From contig CAZGAV010000010.1 of NCBI GenBank assembly GCA_964523575.1, positions 1-64,000 on the forward strand: a stretch of DNA of 64,000 nucleotides, written 5' to 3'. The stretch is from DAOUTW01 sp964523575. Its GTDB lineage: Bacteria; Zixibacteria; MSB-5A5; GN15; JAAZOE01. Numbering within the stretch: position 1 is the stretch's first letter; every line of letters starts with the position of its first letter. The notes below the pieces were generated by a model. That model was not told the DNA's origin, searched no databases, and was given only the letters and a program-made list of their open reading frames with translations. This document shows positions 32,491 through 42,286 of the stretch, in pieces. Position numbers and translations under genes: made by a program.

Positions 32491-35079
32491 ATGAGGACGA
32501 CAATTCGACATCGGGTCTTTTGCCTGCTTTTATTTTTGTCCCTTCCGATACCTTTTCATCAAGCCAAGGCCGTGGCCTTGTACAATGATTCCCTTCAGGA
32601 TCGACTCCAGCGTCAGGACAAAATTGCGGCTGCCGGCGTCCCCAATTTTCAGTTTAATGTTCACAAAACCGGCAAGATGGCCCTGACTATCACCAACGCC
32701 GGCACCTTCGGCACCGGCTCTCTGGGGATAACCATCGTCGATGGTGAAATTGCGCCTTCATGCGAGTACCCGATAAATTCCAATATCATCTATCTTTTCC
32801 AGGGAGCCCTATGGATCGGCGCCGTCGTCGGACGCGACACTCTGGTTTCGGTGGGAGCCGACGGCTGGTTCAGCATGCGTGAATTTTTCCCCGATGCCGG
32901 CGACAAGGGCGCTTTTGTCTCCCGCAGTAACCTCCGTTCGCGGCCGGATTATGATAAAGATGCGATTTCCGAACAGGATTTCATCTGCACCTACACCGAC
33001 ACTTTCACCGATCCCGGCCTGACCGGCGAAGATCCCTTCGATAATCGGCCTCATGTCCCGTTAAACCTTTCCATCCGTCAGAGTTCCTATGCCTGGAGTT
33101 ATCAGTACGCCGAGGATTTCGTCCTTTTCGATTACCAGATAACCAATATCGGCGACTTTCCTCTGAGAGATGTTTATCTGGGCGTTTATGTCGATGGCGT
33201 CGCCTATCACAAGTCGATTGAATCGAACGGATTCAAGGACGACGTCTGCGGCTTTCGCCGGACGGTGGCGACGCCCCAGGATTTCTGCATCGACGAAGAT
33301 ACCGTCAATCTGGCGTGGATTGCCGATAACGACGGCGATCCCGTCGGCGACTCCTGGAATTTCGCTTCGCCGGTGGCCGTGACCGGGGTCAGAGTGGTGC
33401 GTTCGCCGAACAATAACCTTCAATACAGTTTCAACTGGTGGATTTCAAACAGCAATCCCCAGCTGGATTTCGGTCCGCGCAAAGCCGGCACCGACGAAGA
33501 CCCGTTTCGCCCTTTCGGCACCAATATTGGAACGCCGACCGGCGACCGGAATAAATACTATATTCTATCGCATCCGGAATTCGATTATGACCAGTTGTTC
33601 ACGGCCATTTCGCATACCGATCGGGGTTATCTTCGTCCCCCGCCGGTCGGCCTGGCCGATGATTTCGCGGATGGTTACGATACCCGCTACCTGCTGTCCT
33701 TCGGACCGTTTGAAGTTGAGCCGGGCGATTCATTGCCGATAACCCTGGCCTATGTCGCCGGAGACAATTTCCATGTCAATCCCCTTGATTACGCCGAAAA
33801 TTTCGATCCCTACAACCCGATGGCGTTTTACAGTAAGCTCGATTTCACCGACTTCGGTAACAACGCCCGCTGGGCCAGCTGGATCTTCGACAATCCCGGC
33901 CTCGATACCGACGGCAACGGCGATTCCGGGAAATACTGCTGGAGTTATATCTGGACCGACACCACCCTGTTCAATCCCGACAGTAGCGGCCCGGCCGACA
34001 GCGTCCATATCGATTCCTTCAAGGTCTTTTATGCCGGCGACGGTGTGCCTGATTTCAAGGGCGCTTCGCCGCCCCCGCCCCCAATTATCCGAAGCATCCC
34101 CAGTTACTCCACCGTTACCCTGCGCTGGAATGGGGAGCAGGCCGAGAACGCCTATGACGTTTTTTCGGGAATCAAGGATTTTGAGGGGTACCGGGTCTAT
34201 ATGGGGGAAGATAACCGCCAGTCGGATTTCATCCAGTTGGCCACCTATGATATCGACAACTATATCATCTACCTGTTTGACCGGGTTCCCACCAGTCAGT
34301 CCGATGTCTATGAAGTGACCTGGCATCAGGTGGGGCCGCCGATCACACGGGACAGCCTGCTGAAACAGTACGGGGAGGATTTCGATCCCTATCAGTATTA
34401 CGACGAATTTCATTATTTCTACGATAATGACCGGCAGGAATTCTTCTTTATCCGGCCCCAGGGATGGAATGAATCGGACTTGAGCGATCCCCTCAAAATT
34501 CATAAGGTTTATCCCGGCGCCTCCGCCGACGATCCCTCCGATACGACCGCCGAGGGGTACATGCGCTACTATGAATACGAATATGTGATCGACAACCTGC
34601 GCCCCTCCCAGCCCTACTATTTCAGCGTTACCACCTTCGATTTTGGTTCGACGGGTTCGCTTCTGGGAGCTCTGGAGTCATCGCCGCTGGTCAATGCCGT
34701 CCGCGAATATCCGCTGGTGGCGGCCGATTCGGTCGAACAACAGGGATTGAAAGTTTACGTCTACCCCAATCCCTATCGAATCGACGCCGGTTACGCCCGC
34801 GACGGATATGAAAACCGCGACCGGGCCCGGTCGGCGGAATGGACGCGCCGGGTGCATTTCGCCAACCTGCCCAATGTCTGCACCATAAGGATTTTTACCC
34901 TCAGCGGCGATCTGGTGCAGGAAATCAATCACGACTATCCCGGAGGGGCTCCCGGCTCCCAGCATGAGGAATGGAGCCTCATCAGCCGCAATACGCAGGC
35001 GGTGACGACCGGCATTTATATCTGGTCGGTGCGGTCGGATATGGGCGAACAGCTCGGGAAACTGGTCATTATCAAATGA
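32491..35079 (+). CDS. secreted protein with C-terminal Por/FlgD-like sorting domain
   Basis: 862 residues from ATG 32491, which gives a clean signal peptide (basic start, hydrophobic core LLLFLSLPIPF, cleavage after AKA); the longer frame from 32368 does not. The body is rich in Asp, Tyr and Asn with beta-sandwich-like segments, including a fibronectin-III-like part near 560-760. The last about 90 residues (VYPNPYRIDAGYARDG...LSGDLVQEI...GIYIWSVRSD...GKLVIIK) match the C-terminal signal domains of FCB-group secreted proteins. Probably an exported or surface-attached protein; function unknown. Confidence 0.82.
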   Translation: MRTTIRHRVFCLLLFLSLPIPFHQAKAVALYNDSLQDRLQRQDKIAAAGVPNFQFNVHKTGKMALTITNAGTFGTGSLGITIVDGEIAPSCEYPINSNIIYLFQGALWIGAVVGRDTLVSVGADGWFSMREFFPDAGDKGAFVSRSNLRSRPDYDKDAISEQDFICTYTDTFTDPGLTGEDPFDNRPHVPLNLSIRQSSYAWSYQYAEDFVLFDYQITNIGDFPLRDVYLGVYVDGVAYHKSIESNGFKDDVCGFRRTVATPQDFCIDEDTVNLAWIADNDGDPVGDSWNFASPVAVTGVRVVRSPNNNLQYSFNWWISNSNPQLDFGPRKAGTDEDPFRPFGTNIGTPTGDRNKYYILSHPEFDYDQLFTAISHTDRGYLRPPPVGLADDFADGYDTRYLLSFGPFEVEPGDSLPITLAYVAGDNFHVNPLDYAENFDPYNPMAFYSKLDFTDFGNNARWASWIFDNPGLDTDGNGDSGKYCWSYIWTDTTLFNPDSSGPADSVHIDSFKVFYAGDGVPDFKGASPPPPPIIRSIPSYSTVTLRWNGEQAENAYDVFSGIKDFEGYRVYMGEDNRQSDFIQLATYDIDNYIIYLFDRVPTSQSDVYEVTWHQVGPPITRDSLLKQYGEDFDPYQYYDEFHYFYDNDRQEFFFIRPQGWNESDLSDPLKIHKVYPGASADDPSDTTAEGYMRYYEYEYVIDNLRPSQPYYFSVTTFDFGSTGSLLGALESSPLVNAVREYPLVAADSVEQQGLKVYVYPNPYRIDAGYARDGYENRDRARSAEWTRRVHFANLPNVCTIRIFTLSGDLVQEINHDYPGGAPGSQHEEWSLISRNTQAVTTGIYIWSVRSDMGEQLGKLVIIK

Positions 35080-35118
35080 CCTATTAAATGGCGGAAAGGG
35101 GCCGGTTTTCAAAAGCCC

Positions 35119-35148
35119 TTGACTTTGGAAAATTTCCCCGTATATATT
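35119..35148 (+). promoter_or_regulatory. sigma-70-type promoter for guaB
   Basis: TTGACT (35119-35124) with TATATA (35141-35146, spacer 16) or TATATT (35143-35148, spacer 18), in an AT-rich stretch 90 bases before the guaB ATG. The leader of about 85 bases shows no obvious riboswitch. Confidence 0.65.
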
Positions 35149-35240
35149 TTAGCCCAAATATAAACAGGCCCGGGTTATAGAGGCTGTTTTGGCCGGTACC
35201 TTACTTAATTATCGAAGAACCTGTATCGTGAAGGTTGAAC

Positions 35241-36743
35241 ATGGCGCATTTTATCAAAGAACCAAGTCGAACATTCAGTGAATATTTACTTATTCCCGAT
35301 TTGACCAAACGCAATTGCATCCCGTCCAGCGTTGCCCTGCGGACGCCGATCGTGAAATTCAAAAAAGGCGAAGAATCGAAAACGCAGATCAGCGTGCCCC
35401 TGGTGTCGGCCATCATGCAGGCGGTTTCGGATAATAATCTGGCCGTCACCCTGGCCGAATCCGGCGGCCTGTCATTTATTTTCGGCTCCCAGCCGATCGA
35501 GGATCAAGCGGCGATGGTGGCCAAGGTCAAGAAATATAAGGCCGGTTTCGTGGTTAGCGATTCCAACCTCGAATTCAACGCCACCCTGAAAGACGTCCGC
35601 GATCTGACCAGGAAAACCGGCCATTCGACCATCGCCATCACCGAGGACGGGTCGCTTTCCGGTAAATTCATGGGACTGATGACCCGCAAAGACTACAGTT
35701 TACGCCGCCACGAACTCGAGGAAAAGGTGGCCGATTTGATGACGCCGGTGGAAGGGTTGACGGTCGGCAACGCCAAATTGACCCTCGAAGAAACTAACGA
35801 AATTATCTGGCGCAATAAACTCGACTGTCTGCCGATTCTGGATCCCCGCGGGCGGCTGAAATACCTCGTCTTCCGGCGCGATATCGAGGCTCACAACATG
35901 AACCCAAACGAGTCGGTGGACCGCGATTTGCGGCTCCTCGCCGGGGCCGGGATCAACTCCCGCGATTACGAAGAACGGGTGCCGGCGCTGATCGAGGCCG
36001 GCGCGGACGTTCTCTGCGTCGATTCCTCGGACGGTTTCAGCGAATGGCAACGCGATACCATCCGGTTCGTTAAGAAAAAATACGGCGACGAAGTCAGCGT
36101 CGGCGGCGGAAACGTGGTCGATGAAGACGGTTTCATGTATCTGGTCGAATCCGGGGCCGATTTCGTCAAGATCGGTATCGGCGGCGGTTCGATCTGCATC
36201 ACCCGCGAACAAAAGGGCATCGGGCGGGGGCAGGCCTCGGCCTTGATAGATATCGCCCGAGCCCGCGAAGCTTATTTCAAGAAAACCGGCGTCTATATCC
36301 CAATCTGCTCCGACGGCGGTATTGTCCACGACTATCATATCACTCTGGCGCTGGCAATGGGCGCCGATTTCGTCATGATGGGCCGATATTTCGCTCGCTT
36401 CGACGAAAGCCCCGGCAAAAAGATCAAACGGGCCGGCAACTATTACAAAGAATATTGGGCCGAGGGCTCCAACCGCGCCCGCAACTGGCAAAGATACGAT
36501 ATGGGCGACAAGCAGGAACTGGTTTTCGAAGAGGGCGTTGACAGTTACGTCGCTTATGCCGGGCCGCTGAAGGAAAACATGGAGCGGACGCTGAGTAAAA
36601 TCAAATCGACCATGTGCAATTGCGGGGCGTTGTCACTCAGGGAATTCCGCAAAAAGGCCCGCCTGACGCTGGTTTCATCGACCAGCCTGGTCGAGGGCAA
36701 AGTCCACGACGTCATTCTCAAGAAAGATGAAGATTATCCGTAA
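35241..36743 (+). CDS. guaB: inosine-5'-monophosphate dehydrogenase
   Basis: 500 residues from ATG 35241 (GAAGG upstream; a TTG two codons earlier is in frame). Oxidises IMP to XMP with NAD+, the committed step of GMP synthesis. TIM-barrel core with PLVSAIMQAVS, two CBS domains (about 100-225), the NAD/IMP site DSSDGFSEWQ, the catalytic loop GIGGGSICITREQKGIGRGQ with the nucleophilic Cys, PICSDGGIVHDYH and the flap region with EGSNRARNWQRYD. Monocistronic by its own promoter and terminator. Confidence 0.96.
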   Translation: MAHFIKEPSRTFSEYLLIPDLTKRNCIPSSVALRTPIVKFKKGEESKTQISVPLVSAIMQAVSDNNLAVTLAESGGLSFIFGSQPIEDQAAMVAKVKKYKAGFVVSDSNLEFNATLKDVRDLTRKTGHSTIAITEDGSLSGKFMGLMTRKDYSLRRHELEEKVADLMTPVEGLTVGNAKLTLEETNEIIWRNKLDCLPILDPRGRLKYLVFRRDIEAHNMNPNESVDRDLRLLAGAGINSRDYEERVPALIEAGADVLCVDSSDGFSEWQRDTIRFVKKKYGDEVSVGGGNVVDEDGFMYLVESGADFVKIGIGGGSICITREQKGIGRGQASALIDIARAREAYFKKTGVYIPICSDGGIVHDYHITLALAMGADFVMMGRYFARFDESPGKKIKRAGNYYKEYWAEGSNRARNWQRYDMGDKQELVFEEGVDSYVAYAGPLKENMERTLSKIKSTMCNCGALSLREFRKKARLTLVSSTSLVEGKVHDVILKKDEDYP

Positions 36744-36772
36744 GACATGGTTTTGATGCAATCGATTTTCGA

Positions 36773-36798
36773 AACGGCGCCCCTTGGGCGCCGTTTTT
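36773..36798. terminator. guaB terminator, shared with the convergent gene
   Basis: AACGGCGCCC, loop CTT, GGGCGCCGTT, then TTT: a ten-pair stem. On the minus strand the AAAC side gives a shorter T-run, and the stop of the convergent histone-deacetylase-like gene lies at its edge. Confidence 0.85.
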
Positions 36799-37732
36799 AT
36801 TTAGCCAGTTCCATCAGGTGCAACTCGACCGATTCGGCCAGGGCGGACAGATTGTAGCCGCCTTCCAGTATTGAAACGATTTTCCCGCCGCAATGGCGGT
36901 CGGCGCATTCTTTGGTCAGGCGCGTAATCTCCCCATAAACGGCGGTGGTCAAATTGGTGCTGGACATCGGGTCGGCCTTATGCCCGTCGAACCCGGCCGA
37001 AATCAAAATGAACTGCGGCTTATAATCGTCGAGGGTCGGTATGACTTGATGATGGAAGGCGTCGAGAAGAAGATCGTCTCCCGCCCCCGATCCCAGGGGG
37101 ATATTGAGGTTATAGCCGGAGCCTTTGCCGGTGCCATAGACGGTTTCCTGCCCGGTTCCGGGAAAATGAGGATACTGATGGAGGCTGATATAAAGCACCT
37201 TATCGTCCTCCAGGAACATCCGTTCGGTGCCGTTGCCGTGATGGATATCCCAGTCGATTATGGCCACCCGCTCGAGTCCGCCGGCGTCGATCAGGTCGGC
37301 GGCGGCGATGGCGATATTATTGAATATGCAGAATCCCATCGCCCGGGCCGGTTCGGCATGATGGCCGGGAGGTCGAACGGCGCAGAAGCCGGCCGAAAAT
37401 TTCCCCGACAGAACATCCCGGGCCGCCTGCACACTGCAACCGGCGGCATAAAGGGCCGCCTGCGGCGTCGCCGGGGTGGCGATGGTATCGCCCCAGTCGA
37501 GGACGAAGGCGTCTTCGATTTTCAGGTTGAGGATATCGTCGATGTAATTGGGATCATGGACCCTTTCCAGCCAGTACCTTTCGGCCGGGATGGCGTCGAC
37601 GAAAGTGATCGAGGCGGCGACAGGGGAGGCTTTGATCTTCTCTATTATGGCCAGAACTCTTGCGGGCCGTTCAATATGGCCATAACCCAGCAAATGTTCC
37701 GCGAAAAGGCGATGGTAGTAAAAACCGATCAT
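36797..37732 (-). CDS. histone deacetylase-family (class II) deacetylase
   Basis: 311 residues. Arginase/HDAC-fold zinc hydrolase with the full set of motifs: RPPGHHAEPARAMGFCIFNN (the tandem His pair), IDWDIHHGNGT (Asp and His zinc ligands), ISAGFDGHKADP (Asp ligand) and EGGYN. Bacterial members deacetylate polyamines, acetoin-related compounds or protein lysines; substrate unresolved. It sits alone between the guaB terminator and a gene-free stretch. Confidence 0.92.
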   Translation of the reverse strand: MIGFYYHRLFAEHLLGYGHIERPARVLAIIEKIKASPVAASITFVDAIPAERYWLERVHDPNYIDDILNLKIEDAFVLDWGDTIATPATPQAALYAAGCSVQAARDVLSGKFSAGFCAVRPPGHHAEPARAMGFCIFNNIAIAAADLIDAGGLERVAIIDWDIHHGNGTERMFLEDDKVLYISLHQYPHFPGTGQETVYGTGKGSGYNLNIPLGSGAGDDLLLDAFHHQVIPTLDDYKPQFILISAGFDGHKADPMSSTNLTTAVYGEITRLTKECADRHCGGKIVSILEGGYNLSALAESVELHLMELAK

Positions 37733-38043
37733 AGGACCCTCGATAATCAGCTTATGATGCGGAAACCGCCACAGTTTCCATTTCCCATTCAGCCAAGATC
37801 AGTTAATCTCCCTTCGACGGCAACAACAATCTCACCGATCCCGCCCTTGTCTGGAAAATCCCGATCGGTTATTGCAGAATGTTGCACATAGGGTTGTTGA
37901 GATGCGATCGGACCGAATCTCAACTTGTAAACACAATCCGTTGTCTTATAATTACTTATATTGGCAGCTAAAACCTAATACGGCAAATCGATAATGGATT
38001 GGTTGAATTCAAGGTCGCCTGTCCAAAATCAATCATAAAAAAC
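37733..38043. other. gene-free intergenic stretch
   Basis: About 310 bases between the divergently transcribed deacetylase and MarR genes. No ORF with a ribosome-binding site, no RNA gene and no clear promoter for the minus-strand gene was seen. Confidence 0.5.
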
Positions 38044-38084
38044 TTGACAAAGATTGCTTCGTACACTAATATTTCGTGTACGAA
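38044..38084 (+). promoter_or_regulatory. promoter overlapped by a perfect palindromic operator
   Basis: TTGACA (38044-38049), a 17-base spacer and TAATAT (38067-38072) make a near-consensus promoter. A perfect inverted repeat TTCGTACAC-N9-GTGTACGAA (38058-38084) straddles the -10 box. It lies just before the MarR gene at 38103, so autorepression is the simplest reading. Confidence 0.85.
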
Positions 38085-38102
38085 ATATCTTTGAAGGTGA
38101 AT

Positions 38103-38600
38103 ATGGTCGAGAACGAAATAACTCTGAATGTGCTTATGACGCTGAGGCGGATAATGAGGGCGGTATCGCTTAATTCCAAAAAACTGGAAAAGAATTACAA
38201 TCTTACCGGACCGCAATTGATTTTGCTGAACGAGATCGCCAAATCGGGTGAAGTGGCCATCGGCGCTCTGGCTATGACTGTTAACCTGAGCAATCCCACT
38301 ACCAGCGGAATCGTGGATCGTCTTGAAAAACGGGCACTGGTGGTGCGGACAAGGGGTTCGGATGACCGCCGCAAAGTCTTTGTCGGAATCACCGAAACCG
38401 GCCGAAAAACCCTCGGAAGTGCGCCGCCGCCTCTGCAAGCGCAGTTTATCGGACAATTCGGGCAGTTGAAACCCGAAGAACAGAGGAATATCCTGTCGGC
38501 CTTGGAGAAAGTGGCCTTGATGATCAACGCCGAACATCTGGAAGTGGCCCCGGTATTATCGGGCCAGTCGTTGGATGAAAGTGAAAAGAACTCAATTTAA
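38103..38600 (+). CDS. MarR-family regulator
   Basis: 165 residues from ATG 38103 (GAAGGTG upstream); the GTG at 38076 lies inside the operator and is unlikely. Winged helix with VAIGALAMTVNLSNPTTSGIVDRL and the wing RGSDDRRKVFVGITETG, the D-x-R-R signature. It probably binds the palindrome at 38058-38084. It is followed within nine bases by the acetyltransferase gene and may control the racemase operon downstream. Confidence 0.92.
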   Translation: MVENEITLNVLMTLRRIMRAVSLNSKKLEKNYNLTGPQLILLNEIAKSGEVAIGALAMTVNLSNPTTSGIVDRLEKRALVVRTRGSDDRRKVFVGITETGRKTLGSAPPPLQAQFIGQFGQLKPEEQRNILSALEKVALMINAEHLEVAPVLSGQSLDESEKNSI

Positions 38601-38608
38601 GGGAGTAA

Positions 38609-39109
38609 ATGATGGGAAATGAAGGAGGAAAAACCGAGCCGTTAACAATAGAGAAAGACCACCCGAAAATCAGGATGCATATCCTGCGGCGCATCGATGA
38701 ATTTCCCGAATGGCTGACAATCGACAACCTGGCGGAATTCGTTCATGAAAATATAAAACCTTATGAGGACACGCTGGCCGACACCAAACGGGCGGTCGGA
38801 ATCGCAATTGATCCCGACAGCCCCAAGGGCGCCTTTATCCTCGTCGCCGAGGCCGATCGGAAGCCGGTCGGAGCCTTGATTATGCATCGGACGGGCATGA
38901 AAGGCTATATCCCGGAGAATATCCTCCTGATGGTCTGTGTCCATCCGTCGGCCCGCGGTTTGGGTGTCGGCGGTCTGTTGATCCGAACCGGCCTTGAGAC
39001 TGCCGACGGCGATGTCAAGCTCCATGTCGAGTATGACAACCCGGCCAAGCAGGTCTATGAAAAGATCGGATTCACGACCAAGTACGCCGAAATGAGGTTT
39101 TACAAATGA
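38609..39109 (+). CDS. GNAT-family N-acetyltransferase
   Basis: 166 residues (ATG 38609 or 38612; GGGAG upstream). Acetyl-CoA fold: ILLMVCVHPSARGLGVGGLL carries the R/Q-x-x-G-x-G/A pyrophosphate loop of motif A, followed by LHVEYDNPAKQVYEKIGF (motif B). The first 50 residues are an additional N-terminal segment. The last codon overlaps the following racemase start (ATGA). The acceptor is unknown; the neighbours suggest an amino acid or peptide. Confidence 0.88.
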   Translation: MMGNEGGKTEPLTIEKDHPKIRMHILRRIDEFPEWLTIDNLAEFVHENIKPYEDTLADTKRAVGIAIDPDSPKGAFILVAEADRKPVGALIMHRTGMKGYIPENILLMVCVHPSARGLGVGGLLIRTGLETADGDVKLHVEYDNPAKQVYEKIGFTTKYAEMRFYK

Positions 39110-40266
39110 ACCGCTTACTGATAAACCTGGAAGCCCTGAAACGTAACATCGCCGCCATCAACCGGCTGATGGCCAAACACGACGCTTCGTGGACGGTCGT
39201 GACCAAGGTGTTATGCGGGCACTCGGAAACGATCAAGGCCCTGCAGCTGCTGGGAATCCGGTCCATCGGCGATTCGCGCCTCGATAACCTTCGGGATATC
39301 GAACGGCTGGTGCCCGATTTTGAAGCCTGGTATCTGCGTATCCCCGACTTCACTTCGATCCCCGAGGTCGTTACCTATTCGGATGTCAGCCTCAACAGTG
39401 AAATGGCCATAATCAAGGCGCTCAACGAGGAGGCCAAGCGGCAGGATAAGGTCCATCGCATCATCCTCATGATCGAACTCGGCGACCTGCGGGAAGGCAT
39501 TCTGCCGGGGTCGCTGATCAAATTTTACGAGGAAATATTCAAACTTTCCAATATCGACCTGCTGGGTATCGGCGCCAACCTCGGATGCATGGCCGGAGTG
39601 ATTCCCACCGTGGACCAGTTCATGCAGCTGGTACTCTATCGCGAATTGCTGGAATTGAAATTCAAGCATCGCCTGCCGATGATTTCAGCCGGCTCGACGG
39701 TGGTCTTGCCGCTGGTAATGGACGGCCAACTGCCCCGGGCCATCAATCATTTCCGGATCGGCGAGGCGATTTTTCTGGGAACGAATTTGATTCAGGGGGG
39801 CATCCTGCCCGAACTGAACAACGAGGTCATGTTATTGGAGGCCGAAATCGCCGAAATCAAGGAGAAAGCGCTGGTGCCGATCGGCGAGACCGGATCGGCC
39901 ACGGCTCCGTTCGAAACGGAGACCGAAGACGAATCCTCGCCCGGCCAGCGCGGCTATCGGGCCCTGGTCAGTATCGGGCATCTCGATACCGATATCGGCG
40001 GCCTGACGCCAGTCAATGACAGTTATAAAATTGCCGGAGCCTCGAGCGATATCACTGCCATCAACATCGGCGAGGAAACCGGCGGCCTCAAGGTCGGCGA
40101 TGTCATCAAGTTCAAGGTCAGTTATTCGGCGCTGTTGAGACTGATGAATGATAAATATATCGCCAAGGAAATTGTGCCGTCTCCTGATCAACTCCAATCG
40201 TCGCTCAATATCGATCGATACGAAGTATTGCCGGCCATTGCGCAAGTCGAGCAGGAGGAGGATTAG
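39106..40266 (+). CDS. PLP-dependent amino-acid racemase (ornithine-racemase/YhfX-like)
   Basis: 386 residues. Fold type III alanine-racemase superfamily, closest in layout to the ornithine racemase group: N-terminal LLINLEALKRNIAAIN, PLP lysine in WTVVTKVLCGH (near 33), GIGANLGCMAG, SAGSTVVLP (phosphate region) and the C-terminal beta domain with GETGS and DTDIGGLTP. Starts inside the acetyltransferase stop. A second, canonical alanine racemase lies at 43458 in the same direction. The substrate amino acid is not certain. Confidence 0.8.
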   Translation: MNRLLINLEALKRNIAAINRLMAKHDASWTVVTKVLCGHSETIKALQLLGIRSIGDSRLDNLRDIERLVPDFEAWYLRIPDFTSIPEVVTYSDVSLNSEMAIIKALNEEAKRQDKVHRIILMIELGDLREGILPGSLIKFYEEIFKLSNIDLLGIGANLGCMAGVIPTVDQFMQLVLYRELLELKFKHRLPMISAGSTVVLPLVMDGQLPRAINHFRIGEAIFLGTNLIQGGILPELNNEVMLLEAEIAEIKEKALVPIGETGSATAPFETETEDESSPGQRGYRALVSIGHLDTDIGGLTPVNDSYKIAGASSDITAINIGEETGGLKVGDVIKFKVSYSALLRLMNDKYIAKEIVPSPDQLQSSLNIDRYEVLPAIAQVEQEED

Positions 40267-40368
40267 TCATCCGTTTTTTTAACGCCCGGCCCATACTCGA
40301 ATCGAAATTTCAAAGCCGCTCTTTGCCGATGAGCGCATCAATGGCTTCATCCGCCGTGGGGTTCCCGA

Positions 40369-42216
40369 ATGTCTGATCAATTAATCCTGTGGATAATCGT
40401 CATCGGCTACGTGTTGTTTGTCTTTATCAAGGGCGTCGTAAAAGTTCGGCAGGTCGGCAGTACCGATGATTTCCTGGTGGCCGGAAGAAACGTCGGCTGG
40501 TTTCTGCTCTTTGCCACCATGGGCGCCACCGTTATCGGCGGCGGCTATTCGATCGGCGCTATCGGCAAAACCTATGAATGGGGCATCCTGATGCTCCTGG
40601 TTTCGACCGGGGGGTATTTCCATTTTATTTTCTCGGGGCTGGTGGTGGCGCCTCAATTTCGCAAAGCCGAACTATACACCGTCGCCGGGTTCTTCGGATA
40701 TCGATTCGGTGAACGGCCCCGGTTTGTGATGCTGATACTCTCTCTGCTCTTCTCGGTGTTCATCATCGCCGCCCAGATGGCGGCCTTCGGCACCGTGCTG
40801 ACGGCCATCATGCCCCAGTATTCCAACTCGGTCGAGGTCCTTCGCTGGTCTATTATTATCGGCGGATCGATGGTCGTGATTTACAGCACCGCCGGCGGAC
40901 TTCTGGCCGTGATTCAAACCGACGTCTATCAATTCATCATCCTCTTTCTTGGTTTTGTCGTGACCCTGTTCTTCTGCGTTCCCGACATCGTCGGCTCCTA
41001 TAATTCCGATACCGGCAAATTCGTGCCGACCAGATTCGGTTCAATCGATTTTATTAATTCCCGGCACCTCGCCGACCGCATCCTGAGCGACGACGATTCG
41101 GTCTCGACCTATATCCGCACTCATATGAACCCCGACCGGCGGGCTTTTTTGAGTACGGCCGCATCCGATTCGGCTTCCGCGGCCGCTTTGACCGACAGCC
41201 TCAAGGCCGGGCTCAATACTGTCCTCGAGGACGAAAAGCTCTATCAGCCGGCCCGCTTCGCCGATGTCAACCTCAGTCCCCAGACGCTGGAATACATCAA
41301 AGGCGACTATACCGGCGAGAGAGGCCGGCGGCGCCTTAATCTATCGCTTTTGCAGGACGCCTATCGCGAAGAGATCACCAAAAATCGCACCATCCCGGCC
41401 AATTTTTTCAAGCTTGAGGGGGGCAAGGGCTGGTTGTTTCTGATCACGACCTTTCTCGCTTTTCTACTGGGGGAAACTTTCGCTCCCGGATACGCCACCC
41501 GGTACTGCATCGGCAAGGACGCCCGAAATACCCGGCTCGGTATCGCCGGCGTCGGATTTTTCCTGGCCTTCACATTTCCGGTCATCCTCTTTTTTATTGC
41601 TCTCTACGCCCGGATACATTTTCCCGATATCGACGCTCAGCAGGCTCTGCCGATGGTCGTCAAGCAGTTGCATAATCCGCTCATCGGCGGGTTGATGATC
41701 GGCGCTCTGCTGATGGCCGTCATGTCCTCGGCCGATTCGGCCCTCAATTCCTCGACCGCCATTTTCGTCAAGGATCTCTTCGAACATCAATTGGGCTGGC
41801 ATGATAAAGACGACAAAAAAATGCTGACGCTGGCCCGGATATGTTCGGCCTTTTTGGGGGTCGCGGCCATTTTGATCGCCGTCCTCTGGTCCGACATAAT
41901 CGGCCTCCTGCTGTTCACCTATCACCTGTGGGCTCCGGCGGTAATCCTGCCGGTCGTGGTCGGTGCTCTCACGAAAAGGAAGAACAAACGTCTGACTCAA
42001 AATATCTTCATCACCATGCTGTGCGCCATCGGTTTCAGCATGAGCTATCGTCTCCTGCTGTTTCTCAAAAACACCCTCGACACCGCCATCCTGCCGGATC
42101 AGGTTTACAAGATTATGGGTCAATTCGACACCTCCGTTTTCGGGGTACTGGTCTCCTGCATCGTCTTCCTGGGTTTGACGTTGTATGGGAAATACAGAAA
42201 ACGGGAAACGGCCTGA
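40369..42216 (+). CDS. sodium:solute symporter (SSS family) with a large extramembrane insertion
   Basis: 615 residues, about 13 transmembrane helices. Family features: VGSTDDFLVAGRNVGWFLL near the start, ATVIGGGYSIGAIG, the STAGGLLAVIQTDVYQFIIL signature and AVMSSADSALNSSTAIFVKD for sodium binding. About 140 mostly hydrophilic residues (about 205-345, rich in Asp, Ser and Ala) interrupt the membrane core after the signature helix, unlike most SSS proteins. Given its neighbours it may import an amino acid or small peptide. Confidence 0.9.
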   Translation: MSDQLILWIIVIGYVLFVFIKGVVKVRQVGSTDDFLVAGRNVGWFLLFATMGATVIGGGYSIGAIGKTYEWGILMLLVSTGGYFHFIFSGLVVAPQFRKAELYTVAGFFGYRFGERPRFVMLILSLLFSVFIIAAQMAAFGTVLTAIMPQYSNSVEVLRWSIIIGGSMVVIYSTAGGLLAVIQTDVYQFIILFLGFVVTLFFCVPDIVGSYNSDTGKFVPTRFGSIDFINSRHLADRILSDDDSVSTYIRTHMNPDRRAFLSTAASDSASAAALTDSLKAGLNTVLEDEKLYQPARFADVNLSPQTLEYIKGDYTGERGRRRLNLSLLQDAYREEITKNRTIPANFFKLEGGKGWLFLITTFLAFLLGETFAPGYATRYCIGKDARNTRLGIAGVGFFLAFTFPVILFFIALYARIHFPDIDAQQALPMVVKQLHNPLIGGLMIGALLMAVMSSADSALNSSTAIFVKDLFEHQLGWHDKDDKKMLTLARICSAFLGVAAILIAVLWSDIIGLLLFTYHLWAPAVILPVVVGALTKRKNKRLTQNIFITMLCAIGFSMSYRLLLFLKNTLDTAILPDQVYKIMGQFDTSVFGVLVSCIVFLGLTLYGKYRKRETA

Positions 42217-42286
42217 GGATTCAGGTATGAAAATTAAAATCATTTCCGCAGCCGAAGGCGGCCACATTGAATAGGATGCAGGCATC

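Noticed and set aside
35155..35240. Riboswitch in the guaB leader
   Set aside because: The leader is short and AT-rich with no recognisable purine or PRPP riboswitch core.
36893..37891. 332-codon open frame on the plus strand opposite the deacetylase
   Set aside because: It is antisense to a well-supported enzyme gene; the translation has no recognisable motif and reflects codon bias.
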